Below are positions 1 to 10,628 of a stretch of 64,000 nucleotides of DNA, piece by piece; positions within the stretch are counted from its first letter, which is position 1, and each line of letters starts with the position of its first letter. Below the pieces are notes generated by a model. The model searched no databases, had not been told where the DNA came from, and saw nothing but the letters and a program-made list of their open reading frames with translations. The DNA is taken from contig JALNQF010000010.1 of the NCBI GenBank assembly GCA_028456385.1, positions 310,001-374,000 of the forward strand, written 5' to 3'. This stretch comes from Ophiosphaerella korrae (lineage: Eukaryota; Ascomycota; Dothideomycetes; Pleosporales; Phaeosphaeriaceae). Both the position numbers and the translations under genes were made by a program.

Positions 1-2
1 CA

Positions 3-185
3 GTGCAGTTGTGCACTCCTGGGTACTTTACAGATCATGGAGACGCTTTAAAGGAAGTGTCCCCTGAGCAAGCGCTGAAGAAAGCGAGGACAGCAACACT
101 CGGCAGCGGCCCGAATGGATATCGCGCTGTTATGGAGAAGTATTATAAAACAGGCGGGATACCTGGGGTAACAGTCGTTGGTTGA
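3..185 (+). CDS. Unrecognised ORF end, truncated by the window edge
   Basis: An open frame enters from the left edge and stops at 185, giving about 60 residues. It contains a GSGPNGYRAVMEKYYKTGG stretch that looks protein-like (mixed composition, no low complexity) but that I do not recognise. The only in-window initiator is GTG, so the true start probably lies outside. The DNA immediately downstream holds only gene relics, so this may itself be part of a decayed gene. No function is proposed. Confidence 0.25.
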   Translation: MQLCTPGYFTDHGDALKEVSPEQALKKARTATLGSGPNGYRAVMEKYYKTGGIPGVTVVG

Positions 186-497
186 TGAAGTGCCTGCAGG
201 CGAGCTCAGCTTGAAGTTAGCTGATTTGAATATAATCCTACCTGAGCCTTAAGCAGAATATCGCTCTCGGGTGGAAGATAATGAATTCAAAACGACCAAT
301 ATTGAAATTGACAAAGCACGAGAATTATAGTTGCCTACATATATGCTTAGATACGCGCGTTATTGGAGTAGAGTTCTGTGCAGAACTTAGCGCATAGGAT
401 TCTTACAAAACTGCTAGAGGCTTAATATAGAAGAATCTGGTAATCAAGATCGAGACAGCAGGAGAGTTGCACCTAGCGCCTTCTTGTTGATGTGAAA

Positions 498-602
498 GAC
501 ACCCTCTTCAAGGGCCTAATCCTGCAGTTGATGAAGTTGGATCCTGCGAAACGAATTACAGCTCAGCAAGCACTAGAGCATCCATGGCTCAAGGATGTTT
601 AA
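498..602 (+). pseudogene. Protein kinase C-terminal relic (subdomain XI)
   Basis: One frame reads [20 protein letters not shown] followed by [14 protein letters not shown] and a TAA stop. This matches the end of a Ser/Thr protein kinase catalytic domain: the LDPAKRI segment with the subdomain XI arginine, then the ALEHPWL helix. The ATP loop, HRD and DFG segments are not visible in 1-497 in any frame, and stops interrupt the upstream sequence. It is therefore a 3' remnant, not a working gene. CaMK/CDK-like families share this ending, so the subfamily is not assigned. Confidence 0.6.
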
Positions 603-3256
603 TGGTCCGTACAGTACTAGTTCATTCTACTCTTCTACTTTCTCTGTTCTTTGCTGCTGGATAATGTGACAGGTCGCTTCTATATTGGCCGGTCGATTTC
701 CTCGGCTGGTCCAGAATAAGCTTATACGACAGGATTCGTCCCGCGCATATCCTCTAATAACAATTTCAGCAATGAATCTTCCTTAGCAACTTGCCAGGAG
801 GCCAAGCACCCCCGAGAAGCTTTCACGTCCAGTCATTCGTATTGAACGCTTTGCTGTTCCTGATTGTGGAGTTCATGGAGGCTAAGTTTGAGTTACAGAG
901 TGTTCGAGCCCAATGCAAGGATTTGCTCTAGTCTGCACTACGCCGCAGCGCGTATACTTATCGTTCAAGGATTATGATTCGTACTTAAAAGTTAATAAAA
1001 CAATCAAGTAATACCCACGCGCCCATTTACTACGCCGCAGCATTGATCTTTAAGCCATCGTACTTCATTACTGTGTCGAAACAAAGTACAAGTTTCATGT
1101 ACCAATCTTCAAAGTTCAAATTCATCAAATTCAGCATACCAGCCTGTTATCCTGATAAAGCTTCTTGTTCGAACCAATTGCATCTTTGTTATTTCCATGG
1201 TCAACTTCCTCTTTCAGGCAAACAAGCAATAAAGAGTGTTTAACGCCATCACGTGACATGGGTCAAACCTGGCCCGCCTACCTGGACCCTACCCTGTGCA
1301 CCAACCTGCAATGGCATCGATGACGAAACACAGGACTTTACTGCATAGTGTTGTTTCAGAGACACGGCAGCCATGTTCAGCAATGAGGTCGCACAGGGCA
1401 TGCTAGATGTAATATTGGTAGAGGCGGTGTAGATATGACATAATTAGATGCTACCTAGGGGTGCTGAGCTACCGCACGTTGAGGGTGGTGGGACAGACGA
1501 CATTCATCGTGGTACGTCGTGGTTGGGGACTATACGCCCGGGCACGTGTCACTGGCGACACTACGAGGCGGTAGGCGAGGGTCCGATGAGGGCCCGGAGA
1601 TGCCAGATCAGATGGATGGGACTGGCCAAAAGGGCAGCAGGCCGGCGATGTAAAAATTGAATCTTTGAGGCATCGTTAGTAGCTATTAGTTATTGTCGTG
1701 TGTCTTTGTTGCGTCGCCGACATTCTTCTCTTCTACAAGGAGTTTTGGTAGCAGCGAAGGATTTGGTCGAGAACCACGGTCCGGCGCAGCGCTATGGATC
1801 GGACATGTGAAGTTTCCAGATTGGAAGAATGGTAGAGGGAGCATGGGGAGCCGCTACTGCGCGTGTGGTCTCTGAATAGATTATCCAGGTGGCTAGGCTG
1901 GCTAGGCTGGCTATGTGTTGGACAGTAAGCTCAGCATGTCTTGCCCGTTGCCAGGGAAGGTGTTGGCAGGAGCGAAGGAGGTAAGCAAATGGGAGCGGGC
2001 GGGCGAGGTGGCTTGGCAGGAGGAGAAGGAAATTAAAATAAATATAGGAGGCGGCGGACGGTGAGGAGGCGGTGGTGGAGGTGGTAGTTGAGGTCAGTGA
2101 TGGGTTTCCAGGCAGGCCCACAGTGGGCTCTGGAGGGAGCCGGATCGACGGCGGTGCAGGCTGTTGACCGGGGACAAGGGCCAAGCGACAGGGTGTGCAC
2201 AAGCGTGCCAGGCGTCGGGACAAATGCGGGTCACCGGGCTGAGGGCACGCACAAGTTCGGGCCGCAGAGTGCAGATAGCGATGGCTTGGGTGGAGTCTTG
2301 TCGAGCTTGATGGCGATGGCGAAACGCCTAGGCAGGCAAAGCGGTGGACGGTGACGACGCGCGCGTCTGGCGGCGACTGAGGGGTTTTGGCGGCAACGAG
2401 CGTGTCTCGGCTGGGGGAGTAGAGCCGGTTGAGGTGCGCGTGGCACGGTGGTGTGTCAGATGCAGACGGGCAGATGCGATGCAGATACACAGGAGACGGC
2501 AGGCAGAAGTGCGAGACAGTCAAGGCTGGGTGGAGAGATCTGGAACGTGGGCTTCTGGTCGGGGGGGGCCCCTGTCTGGGCTCGCTTGTGTCGGCGTTGG
2601 CTAGCTTTGGTGGCAGCTGATGCTATTGCTGATAGTTGCAGACGGTCAAGCCATGGGACAACGTTAAATAATGCCTTTCACACCACCGCATCATGCGGCG
2701 GCTCCCGCGTTGCCTCTGCATACAAGAACTGCCGCTTCACATAAGGGCCGCCACTTCGTACAAGAACCGCCAGGCGCTTCAGCATTCTCACCTCTTGACT
2801 CGCCGCAACTACGCACGCTGATTACCTCCTCCCGACTCACTTGGCCCGTTCACTCTCCTCACCAAGTAGACGCAGGAGCCACCTCTGCCGCCCTGGCCTG
2901 CCAACTCCCAGGCCAACTCTCAGGCCAATCTTTCTCTGACTCTCTCCCTCTCTGCCGCCAGAAACAACCATCAATTGCCAGCCATCTGCCCTGGATTGCT
3001 TGGTTGCTTGGTTGCGCAAAACAAACGACGCGCACAGTGAGCTCTGCTTCCGTTTCCGTACCCAAGCAGAGGCAAGCCACTGCACGCAGCGTCTCCTCCA
3101 TGCACCGCTTTCGTGTGCCCTCGGATTCCACAAACAAGCCCTAATTCGTGTTCGCGCTGCAAACATCGCCCCTGGCCACTCTCTTATTTGCTGCCTGGGC
3201 TGGCCTCTTTGCTGCGATTCCAACCTTCCTCCCCTTCACACGACAACTCACCCACC
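603..3256. other. 2.6-kb stretch without a supportable gene
   Basis: From 603 to about 1800 the sequence is ordinary intergenic or relic DNA. From about 1900 to 2600 it is G-rich on the + strand. Overlapping open frames on both strands there are Pro/Ser/Ala or Arg/Gly biased, which is what base composition alone produces. The last 600 bp before the PH-domain gene are pyrimidine-rich on the + strand and probably hold its promoter and 5' UTR. I see no tRNA, rRNA or transposon ends here. Confidence 0.5.
2929..2956 (+). promoter_or_regulatory. CT-rich tract upstream of the PH-domain gene
   Basis: A nearly pure pyrimidine run on the + strand lies about 300 bp before the ATG at 3257. CT-rich tracts are common in filamentous-fungal promoters near transcription starts. 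Assigning it to this gene rests on position only. Confidence 0.3.
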
Positions 3257-4807
3257 ATGGACTCTGCAGAAACACTCTCACAGCCTCGCCGGGCACGGCC
3301 ATCCACCACGTCGGCTTCCCAGGCTGCTCCACCCACCTATGGCTACCACAACACCTACCATACACATGCCCAGCTTCCCATTGGCGCCCCACCAACCTAC
3401 GCCCGCGCAATTGACGCTAGTACGCTAAAGCATCTGGAAGAGAAGGCAAGAGCAGAAGCAGACTTCGCCGTCACCAACCCTCTGCCGCCCGCCTACTCAT
3501 GCACCATTGACCTAGGCGGCGTCGTTGGCGTGCGCCCAGAGCTATCCTCGCCCTTCCGAGTGGCTGCCAATCGTGAGTGGTACGATGCCTATGTTGTTCT
3601 CCGAGGTACCCAATTGAGCATCCACCGCGTCAAGAACCCTAGCCTCCTCAGCAAGAACCGCAACCCCACGCCAGGCCGTCTAATCCGCTCCTACACGCTG
3701 CAACATGCCGAGGTTGGCGTTGCATCCGACTTCAAAAAAACTGCCTTAATCCCCAGATCCCCGCTCGCTCACCTGTTCCCGCTGGCAACTCGCCAGAAGC
3801 TCTACGAGTCGGACCCTCAGCTGTTTGAGCCCGTCCGCGAACACGTGATCCGCCTGCGTCTGGAGATGGAGCAATTCCTCATCTGCGCCACCACCCAGGA
3901 AAGCATGCTCACCTGGACTGAATCGCTCTGTGCCGCCATTGACATTAGCTCTCCGCTCGAGGACCGCAGTGAGCCCCGTTATCGCAGTCTCCCACGCCGA
4001 AGCAGGCGGCAGCGTATTTTCGATAGCGTCCAGCTTGGGGATAACATCGATAACCTCTCAAATCTAGAAGCTGGCCGACGCATCATTGCGCAGCAAGAGC
4101 AGATTATCCGCCAACTTTACCCGCATCTGGCTGGGTCCCGGGAACCAGGGCAAACCGCGTCGACAACAACGGCTGACTTGGAGATCGACGACCTTGACCC
4201 CGACGATGTCCGTTTCCCCACCTCGCGATCGGCAAGGCACTCGTTAGCGAGGGTGTCGTCTTCGCAGGATGACGAAGAAGAAGATCGCCCTGCTTCGAGT
4301 GCAGACCGCAAAAACGCGGAGAGGCTGCGGCCAAGTTCTGCCCAGACACTTCGCTACCGCCGACGCTGTGCCCCCATCTTACTTGCATCCTCGCCCCGCG
4401 TAAGCGACACCGTATTCAGCGACGGCAAGCGTATGCGCATCAGCGTTAAAGAACGCATGCTCGTCGAATACGTACCCCACCCGCCCCGCTACGACGCCCA
4501 CAACTTCCCCAGACCTAAGCGACCTGCATGTGTAACCGCCACCAAGCCTATTCCCGTCGCCGTCGCCGTCGCACCCACACGCCCCAGCTCCCCCGTCCGC
4601 GCTGCCACAGACGACTCCATTGCCCCCATCGCTTTTGGCGAGGACCTCGCGCCTTCCGCATCCCAGTCTGCCGACGACTCGGGCCCTCCTTCACCAACTG
4701 GTATTGCCCACGTCAAAGCAGACACTGCGAGCAAGACAAGAGCCAGCGAAGATAGTCGCGAGACTAGTCTTAGCGCTGTCGCCCTTGGCGTGCCCCTCCT
4801 CATCTAG
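3257..4807 (+). CDS. PH-domain-containing protein
   Basis: A single-exon gene of 516 aa. The start at 3257 was chosen because it sits in a strong CCACCATGG context; the open frame continues upstream without an ATG in good context. Residues 1-80 are Ser/Pro/Ala-rich with PPTY motifs. Residues about 83-230 resemble a pleckstrin-homology fold: strands around FRVAANREWYDAYVVLRGTQLSIHRV, a long insert, then FLICATTQESMLTWTESLCAAI as the C-terminal helix with its conserved Trp. The remainder is disordered, with acidic patches (DLEIDDLDPDD, DDEEED) and basic Arg-rich patches. PH domains usually bind phosphoinositides or proteins at membranes; no lipid-binding signature can be assigned here. The gene converges with the xylulokinase gene. 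Closest role: an uncharacterised fungal PH-domain adaptor. Confidence 0.8.
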   Translation: MDSAETLSQPRRARPSTTSASQAAPPTYGYHNTYHTHAQLPIGAPPTYARAIDASTLKHLEEKARAEADFAVTNPLPPAYSCTIDLGGVVGVRPELSSPFRVAANREWYDAYVVLRGTQLSIHRVKNPSLLSKNRNPTPGRLIRSYTLQHAEVGVASDFKKTALIPRSPLAHLFPLATRQKLYESDPQLFEPVREHVIRLRLEMEQFLICATTQESMLTWTESLCAAIDISSPLEDRSEPRYRSLPRRSRRQRIFDSVQLGDNIDNLSNLEAGRRIIAQQEQIIRQLYPHLAGSREPGQTASTTTADLEIDDLDPDDVRFPTSRSARHSLARVSSSQDDEEEDRPASSADRKNAERLRPSSAQTLRYRRRCAPILLASSPRVSDTVFSDGKRMRISVKERMLVEYVPHPPRYDAHNFPRPKRPACVTATKPIPVAVAVAPTRPSSPVRAATDDSIAPIAFGEDLAPSASQSADDSGPPSPTGIAHVKADTASKTRASEDSRETSLSAVALGVPLLI

Positions 4808-5139
4808 GCTGTCACTTGCATCCCACCACTTTTATGCATCAACAGGCGTTTTCCCGCAAAAAATGTATAGCTCAAGCATATTCTCGGCTTTCTTCATCTT
4901 CTTTTTCTTCTTTATCTGATTCTTCAAAAATACGGCGTTTTGTCCTGATGCATGGGTGGGCCGTGCATGGTGTATGAAGAATACGATACCCCCTTTTTTA
5001 CTGCGTTTGAACGCGGATGGATGATGATGAGGAGGAGAGGGTGTGTGTGTATGTATATATATATATATCGATTTGTGAATACATGAATGACACAGTGGAC
5101 ACAACCTAATGTATCCTCACCGCCATTGATACCTCCCGT
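4808..5139. other. Convergent 3' intergenic region
   Basis: The 3' ends of the PH-domain gene (+) and the xylulokinase gene (-) face each other across 332 bp. The region contains A/T-rich runs near 4858-4935, likely 3' UTRs or polyadenylation regions, and a small microsatellite at 5041-5068. No gene is seen. Confidence 0.5.
5041..5068. repeat. (GT)n-(TA)n microsatellite
   Basis: A (GT)5 tract runs directly into ATG and then an alternating TA run of about 15 bp. It lies in the convergent intergenic region and may be length-polymorphic between strains. Confidence 0.8.
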
Positions 5140-6987
5140 CTAGAACATGTACGCATGCCCCTTCTCTTTAACAGCTTCTCTTTCTACCCCCTCAAACCCC
5201 CCCAACACCTCCCCATACCCCTCCCAAACCCCCTTCCTGTACCCCTCACAAACCCTCCTCACAAAACTCCCCTCATCCCACCTCGCCTCCAGAAAATCCT
5301 CAAACGTCTCTCCCGCCCCGCGGCCCACCCCCCACGCCGCCTTATACGCCGCCCCAAGCGCACACGCATTGCCGCCAATCTCAAGCTTATACACGCCCTC
5401 GCTCCCGCCCAACACCTGCGCAACCAACTCCGCAATCGCAGGGTTAACCGCGCCGCCACCCACCATGTAAATCCGGCGCGGCTGCGCAGGCAAGTCACCT
5501 TGCGGCGCGACTAGGGCCCGGGAGCGCAGACGCAGCGAGAGGAGCTGGGATTCGAGGATGGCGCGGGCGTCGGCAGTGGGGATGGGCCATGTGGGGTCTG
5601 GGTGGGTAACGGGGCACAGGATGTCTGCGGCGTAGGTGAAGCGCCAGGTGCCGGCTGCGACATTTGGCACGATTTCCGGGCGGGGGAAAAAGAGGGCGAG
5701 GCGGGCGGGGCTGGTTGGGGTGAGGCGGCCGAGGGGTGGGGTGGAGAGGGCGGTGGAGTTGAAGGTGTCCCAGGAGGAGGGTTTGGAGTCGGAGGCGGCA
5801 TTGATTGCGTCGCGGACCTGTTCGCGGGCAAGGCCACCGTTTTTGTAGCAGAGCATGAACATGTAGTTGCCCGGGGTGGTGGGGTGGTTGAGGAAGTGGT
5901 ACATGGGGTCAGGCTTGTATTGGGTGGTAGACATGAGAAAGGTGGTGGAGGTGCCTAGGGAGACGATGGCGTCCGAGGTGTGGAGGGGGAGGGCAAGGAT
6001 GGTGGACGGGTTATCGCCGGTGAAGGCGATGATTTGGGTTGTGCTTGGGAAGCCGTAGCGTTTGCTGAAGTAGGGGGATATGGTGCCGAAGCTGGCTCCT
6101 CCGTCTTGGGGGACGTCTCCTAGTTTTGCTTTGAGGTCGTCGAGGTTGGATGGGCCTCCTGCTGCAAGGGCGACTAGGTCGTCGTGCCATCGGCCGTTTT
6201 TGATGTCCCAGAGATTGGCGCCGCAGACGTCGCTGATGTCAATAGGGGCTACCTTGCCGAGAAAGATCGATGCAACGAAGGAAGATACAAGGGAGATGCG
6301 TGAGGTCGTTGCGTAAGCTTCGGGGTATTTTTCTCGAAAACGTTCAATCTGAGGGCCACTGAAGCGCTGCCATGTATGTTAGTATGGGAGCACTGAGGGA
6401 AAGGGAGAACATGCATGGTGAGCACTGCTACCAGTAGCCTCTGCCAGATTCTCTGGGCCATTCAGTGCGGCGTCAAAACCTTCACACTGCTTTTGTGTAC
6501 TAGCATCCTGCCAGTTCGGACTGAAAGGGTGACTGAATGCGCTCTTCTTTTCACCTCCAAGCTGCTCTACCAATGTCTTACTCGCGTCCAAATTCGCAAG
6601 CAGTGACTCTGCATCCTTACTCCAAAACACAGTGCCATGCTGCATACCTGCACCAGAGATACCCTGTACCTTAGACAAGTCGGCACCCTGGTCTTTCAAT
6701 CGTTGCAAGACCAGATCAATAGCCTCCAGGAAGAGTGCGGTAGGTGCAAAGACTTCGCCCTCGGCAGGATTGGTGAGGACGCCCTTGTGGATGCCATACT
6801 TGGAGAAATCGGCGTCAAAGTCAACTTTTGCCTCATGGATAAGTTTCAGGTCAGACCCAACCACAATTCCTGTGACCGCATGGGCGCATCAGTTGATGGT
6901 GAAGTATGGTGGGGCAGCTTTGGCGGGGCATTCCTCACCTTTGAGCTGCTGAGTGCTTAGGTCGAAACCAAGATACTGGTTAGCCAT
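5140..6987 (-). CDS. D-xylulose kinase (FGGY family)
   Basis: Three exons, 6987-6939, 6869-6415 and 6366-5140, encode 576 aa, the usual length of fungal xylulokinase. The enzyme phosphorylates D-xylulose to xylulose 5-phosphate, feeding pentoses into the pentose phosphate pathway in the cytosol. The N-terminus [17 protein letters not shown] carries the FGGY phosphate-binding loop, recovered only by splicing exon 1. GMQHGTV (91-97) is the xylulokinase substrate segment. [14 protein letters not shown] (209-222) is the family's conserved acidic block. GDNPST and GTSTTF (306-311) lie in the C-terminal FGGY domain, and [18 protein letters not shown] is the conserved C-terminal motif. Intron 1 is 69 bp GT-AG. 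Intron 2 is 48 bp with a GC donor (GCATGT) and a TACTAAC branch point; it must be removed to join AHH to RFSGPQ. The ATG at 6987 precedes the conserved N-terminus directly. Confidence 0.93.
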
Positions 6988-7458
6988 GGTCGAAATATGA
7001 TGGAGACGGTGGTAGACTCGATCTCAAGATGTGGCAAAGACGGCGAAACATAACAAACACCCAGCAAGCATCCGGTGGTGTTTATCAGCCTCAATAATCC
7101 TTTTGCACGGCGCGCTAGCACAGTCCCCACATTGACAAATAGCTACATAACTCTATTTTACCGGTCGTGCCTGCAGAAGGTCGTGCTTACAATTGGATTG
7201 CGGTTAAATCGAGCTGTGTATTTGTACTCCATCAAATTTTCCGCTTGCGGCGTTGGAAAAATATTTTTATTTTCGGAGAATTTACTTGCAATGTCGCCAT
7301 ATTGAATACCAGTACTGTAACAATGTAGGGTATGCGGTGAAAGTAACCAAGACTCCTCTTCCAGGGTGTTTAAATGCGAGGAACACTGTTCAGTCCAGAT
7401 AGCCATCCTAACTCCCATACGCCATGCCCTCTTGTATGTACATTTGCGAAATAGGAAA
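6988..7458. other. Intergenic, xylulokinase promoter side
   Basis: 471 bp lie between the start of the xylulokinase gene and the stop of the CDF transporter gene, both on the minus strand. Open frames here are short and composition-driven. The region should contain the xylulokinase promoter and the transporter 3' UTR. No defined element is recognised. Confidence 0.4.
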
Positions 7459-9041
7459 CTACTGCCTTCTCCTCACACTACCTTCGGTACTGTTACCGGG
7501 CTTGTGGTCATGGTCGTGATCATGGGCTTCCTCGGGAGTTGCATCTGCTGCGAATGGATCACCAGGAATGAACTCGTCAAGGAAGTCTGGATCGCTGGCT
7601 GTGTTGCTGACGAACCGTACGCGAACCTTCTTTACTCCACGCACCTTTGCGCCTACACGTTCGCGAACAACGTCCTCGACTGCACGCGTCTGTACAAGGG
7701 TCCACCTAGCCGGCACCCCGAGCTCGATATCCATCAGGTAGTTCTGACCGGCCTTGACGCCCTGAATGGCGCGCACGTTGATTGGGTCGGATGCGGTGGT
7801 CATACCCTCTAGGGCCTTGCTGGCTATTTCTCGCACCTTGTCCTTCATCTCGTCATCCACGCCTGCGTCGGCCAATTCGTACAAGGCTTCTCTGGTATTG
7901 CCCCAGCCAGCCTGCACGACCATGAGCGAGATAACCAAGCCGCCAACTGGATCCAGCCACTGCGCATTATTGAGGAAATTGGAGCCGGTAATGAGGAGGA
8001 GCGCGACGAAGGCAGTGAGAGAGTCTACTCGATGATGGTACGCATTGGATGCGAGGACGGCGGATTTGCGTTCGTTGGCGACTTTGAGCGCTGAAGATGA
8101 TATTAGCAATTGAGGTCCAGAAAAGACGCGCAGCACTTACTGGCTCGGTACAGCCACTCCTTGATCACAATGGAGCCCGCAGCAAGCCATGCAGCGTTCA
8201 TGTTGGGTCCCAGGTCGCCGTCGCCATGGTGGTGTCCGTGGCCGTGGGGTAGCAGTCCCAAGTGCGCTGCGGTCTCGGCGGCTTGAGGAAAGAACTGCTG
8301 GCACAGCGATATCAGAGCTGCCCAGCCCATCAGGAAGCCTCCGCCCAGCAGGATGCCGCTGACGCCCAGCGCACCCAAACTCTCAACTTTTCCATAGCCG
8401 CTTGGAAAGCGTTCTGACGGCGGCTTCAGGGACCAGCCGATGGTGGCAAGGGTGAGAACATCGCTGACAAGGTCGGTCAAGCTGTGCATGCCATCGGCGA
8501 GCAGTGCCTGGCTATTGAACACGTAGCCACCAACGCCTTTGCTCACGGCCATGCCCAGGTTGACATAGAGGCCAATTCGCGTGATGCGTACGCCAGCGTC
8601 GCTCTTGTTTTTGGACGTAAGAAAGGTGTTATCATGATGGTGGTGGTGGTGCGAATGCGAGTGCCCGGTTTTGGCACGCGTCTGTGTTTGGGTCGTCATG
8701 GCGGAAGCAGAAGCGTGTCGCATGCGGTGCACTGTCGAGGCCCAGTTAAGAGGCAGGGCGGCAGTCCGGGGGTACTGCACGCCTTTTGCATATGAGGTCG
8801 TTCGCAGGACGCGTACACGCTGCTGGGTGAGCACCGAGGGAGCGCGGTGCAAGGCGGCAGTGACAGTGATGCTACTACGTGGCCCATTCGGCAGTGCAAG
8901 ACATTGGAGCTGGCTAAAGACCGACAGGCCATCTTGTCTGCGGAAGCGCAGCAGCTTGGTGCACATGGAGGCGCGTCCGGCAAAGGAGCTTGCGAGGCCT
9001 AAGGCCAGCTGCTGCGTCTGTCTAGTTTTTGAGCCTCCCAT
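7459..9041 (-). CDS. CDF-family divalent metal transporter, mitochondrial MMT-like
   Basis: Two exons, 9041-8141 and 8090-7459, joined across a 50-bp GT-AG intron (GTAAGT, branch GCTAAT), encode 510 aa. Cation diffusion facilitators export Zn, Fe or Mn by proton antiport. The long N-terminus with many Arg/Ser and few acids looks like a mitochondrial presequence, and overall similarity in layout is to the yeast Mmt1/Mmt2 iron transporters. A His run (about 127-136) precedes the first TM segment. LLADGMHSLTDLVSD (about 180-194) is the metal-site helix II. NAYHHRVDSLTAF carries the partner HxxxD site (H318/H319, D322). A second His cluster (HGHGHHHGDGD, 266-276) sits in a loop and a third (HDHDHDH) near the C-terminus. 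Met26 is an alternative start. Metal specificity cannot be read from sequence alone. Confidence 0.88.
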
Positions 9042-9251
9042 GTCTCTGCTTGCCCGTTGCCGTTCCTGGCTAGGTGATCAAGCTTCCATCGCATCACCGC
9101 CTACACCTGCTGTTCAGGCCCTGGAGTGGGGCGCGCCGCGTAAAAGACCAGGATGGGCCCCGGCCGCTTCCGACAATTTCGCGCGCACACAAACACCGAT
9201 TCTTCATTGACGTGCTATAATTACTATCTTCGGGTATTGCATTCTGGCTGC

Positions 9252-10325
9252 TCAAAGCTTTGGCTTCGCTCCTTCGCCCACTTGCACAGGCTCAATCGAC
9301 CGGGCGAGCACCCACTTGACAACATCCTCCATAAACACCTCCTTGTGCGGGCTTGGCTCATCGTGCAGTCGATGGAAGTACCCAGCATACGTCTTGAACT
9401 CCTTGTCCTTGACTTGCAGTGCATCTGCCAGTCGCTTGGTCGCAGCATAATCCGTAATGCCATCTGCATCACCATGGCCAATCCAGATCCTCGCAACCCC
9501 ACCCTCTCCAGCATCAGCTGGAATATTGATCTTGCCACTTGCTAATTGAGCAGTTCTGTCGAGCAGCCCAGCAAGCCCTTCAAGCGTGCCAGTGTCATGG
9601 CAAAGCTCGTCCTCATCAAACCGCTTGCACACCTCTGCATCGCGGCTCACGAGCTTGGGGTCCAGCTTGTTTGTCAATTGTCTGCGTGGCAGCAGCTTGC
9701 CTGCGAGCTTGCCAAAGAAGACAGTCGCAGAATTCGGTTTCGACTTGGCGTTGAAGTCGACAAAAGGCGATTCGAGGAGGTACCCGCGAATGTGATGGCG
9801 AATCTCGCTGGGCCCCTGCGCAGCATAGCAGAGAACCTCGCCTCCTCCCATGGAATGACCCATCAGGAACAAGGGAATAGGGCTTGGTATCACTGTCCTT
9901 ATAAAAGATGTGATATCATCAAGGACTTTGGTGGTCGGCCCGGAGTGGCCACGTTCAGATGGCTTGGTTACAGATCTGCCCCATCCTCTGCGAAGCGTCA
10001 ACATAAGTCAAGTTGGAGCAGCACCTCGGGAGGTACCTTTGGTCATATGTGTAGACCTCAATGCCATTCTTAGCCAGCGTTGTGAAGAAGTTGTCGTACG
10101 TGTTGACTGAAGTGCGTTAGATGGGCCGACTCTTTCACATGCGCGATGCTCACTATGCTGCAAATTAGGTCAGTTCAAAATGCGACGCAGAGGGTATAGA
10201 AGACTTGCATCCGAGAAGCCATGAATGAAGACCAGCCGTGCCTTTGCTGGTTCGGCGGTCTTCCAAGTCTTGGTGTACAGTTTCTGGCCATCAGCCAGCG
10301 TGTGCCATCCCTCCTCAGTAGACAT
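9252..10325 (-). CDS. Monoacylglycerol-lipase-like alpha/beta hydrolase
   Basis: Rebuilt as five exon parts: 10325-10209, a 4-nt exon 10157-10154, 10106-10037 and 9987-9252, giving 308 aa. This length matches fungal Yju3/MGL-type serine hydrolases, which release glycerol from monoacylglycerols. HGFSD near residue 36 is the oxyanion-side motif. FLMGHSMGGGE contains the nucleophile elbow (Ser109). WIGHGDADGITD supplies the acid (about D239), and YFHRLHDEP the His (about H272). Introns are 51 bp (GC-AG, donor GCAAGT), 47 bp (GT-AG, branch CTAAC) and 49 bp (GT-AG). Joining over the 4-nt exon gives SDHINTYDNF, the expected family sequence. Without it the frame stops within 20 codons or loses the conserved segment. 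The gene is divergent from the OXNAD1-like gene and follows the CDF gene tandemly. Confidence 0.9.
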
Positions 10326-10628
10326 GATATATGATGTGATCTATGCCGCTCGGCTGAGATGCCGAATTGACAATGCAGAAGAAAAACACAGGGGTTGTCG
10401 ATGAAGAAGCGTGATGATCAGTGGGGTTTGGTTTGTGCTGCCAGCCTTTCAGCACAGAACGTTATGCCGCGGTCCGTTTAACGCGTCATCTTCAATAGTC
10501 TAAGCTCCAAGCTTCGCGGAGATCGTCCTAGAATTCCTACACCACCAAACCCCACCGTGCCCACTAACGCAGTTTTTCCCTATTCTACACCACTTAACAA
10601 TCCGCTGTGCTCACCATCATGTAACGCT
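10326..10628. promoter_or_regulatory. Shared divergent promoter region
   Basis: 303 bp separate the starts of the hydrolase gene (-) and the oxidoreductase gene (+), so both promoters must fall here or overlap. The right part is pyrimidine-rich on the + strand (CACCAAACCCCACC and following). No specific operator is recognised. Confidence 0.45.

Noticed and set aside
1792..2523. 243-codon open frame on the minus strand
   Set aside because: Composition is Pro/Ser/Ala/Thr/Leu with no domain, opposite a G-rich region where several frames are open at once. It looks like a composition artefact.
5147..5958. Several long open frames on the + strand opposite xylulokinase
   Set aside because: They are antisense shadows of the high-GC third exon, with Pro- or Gly-rich nonsense composition.
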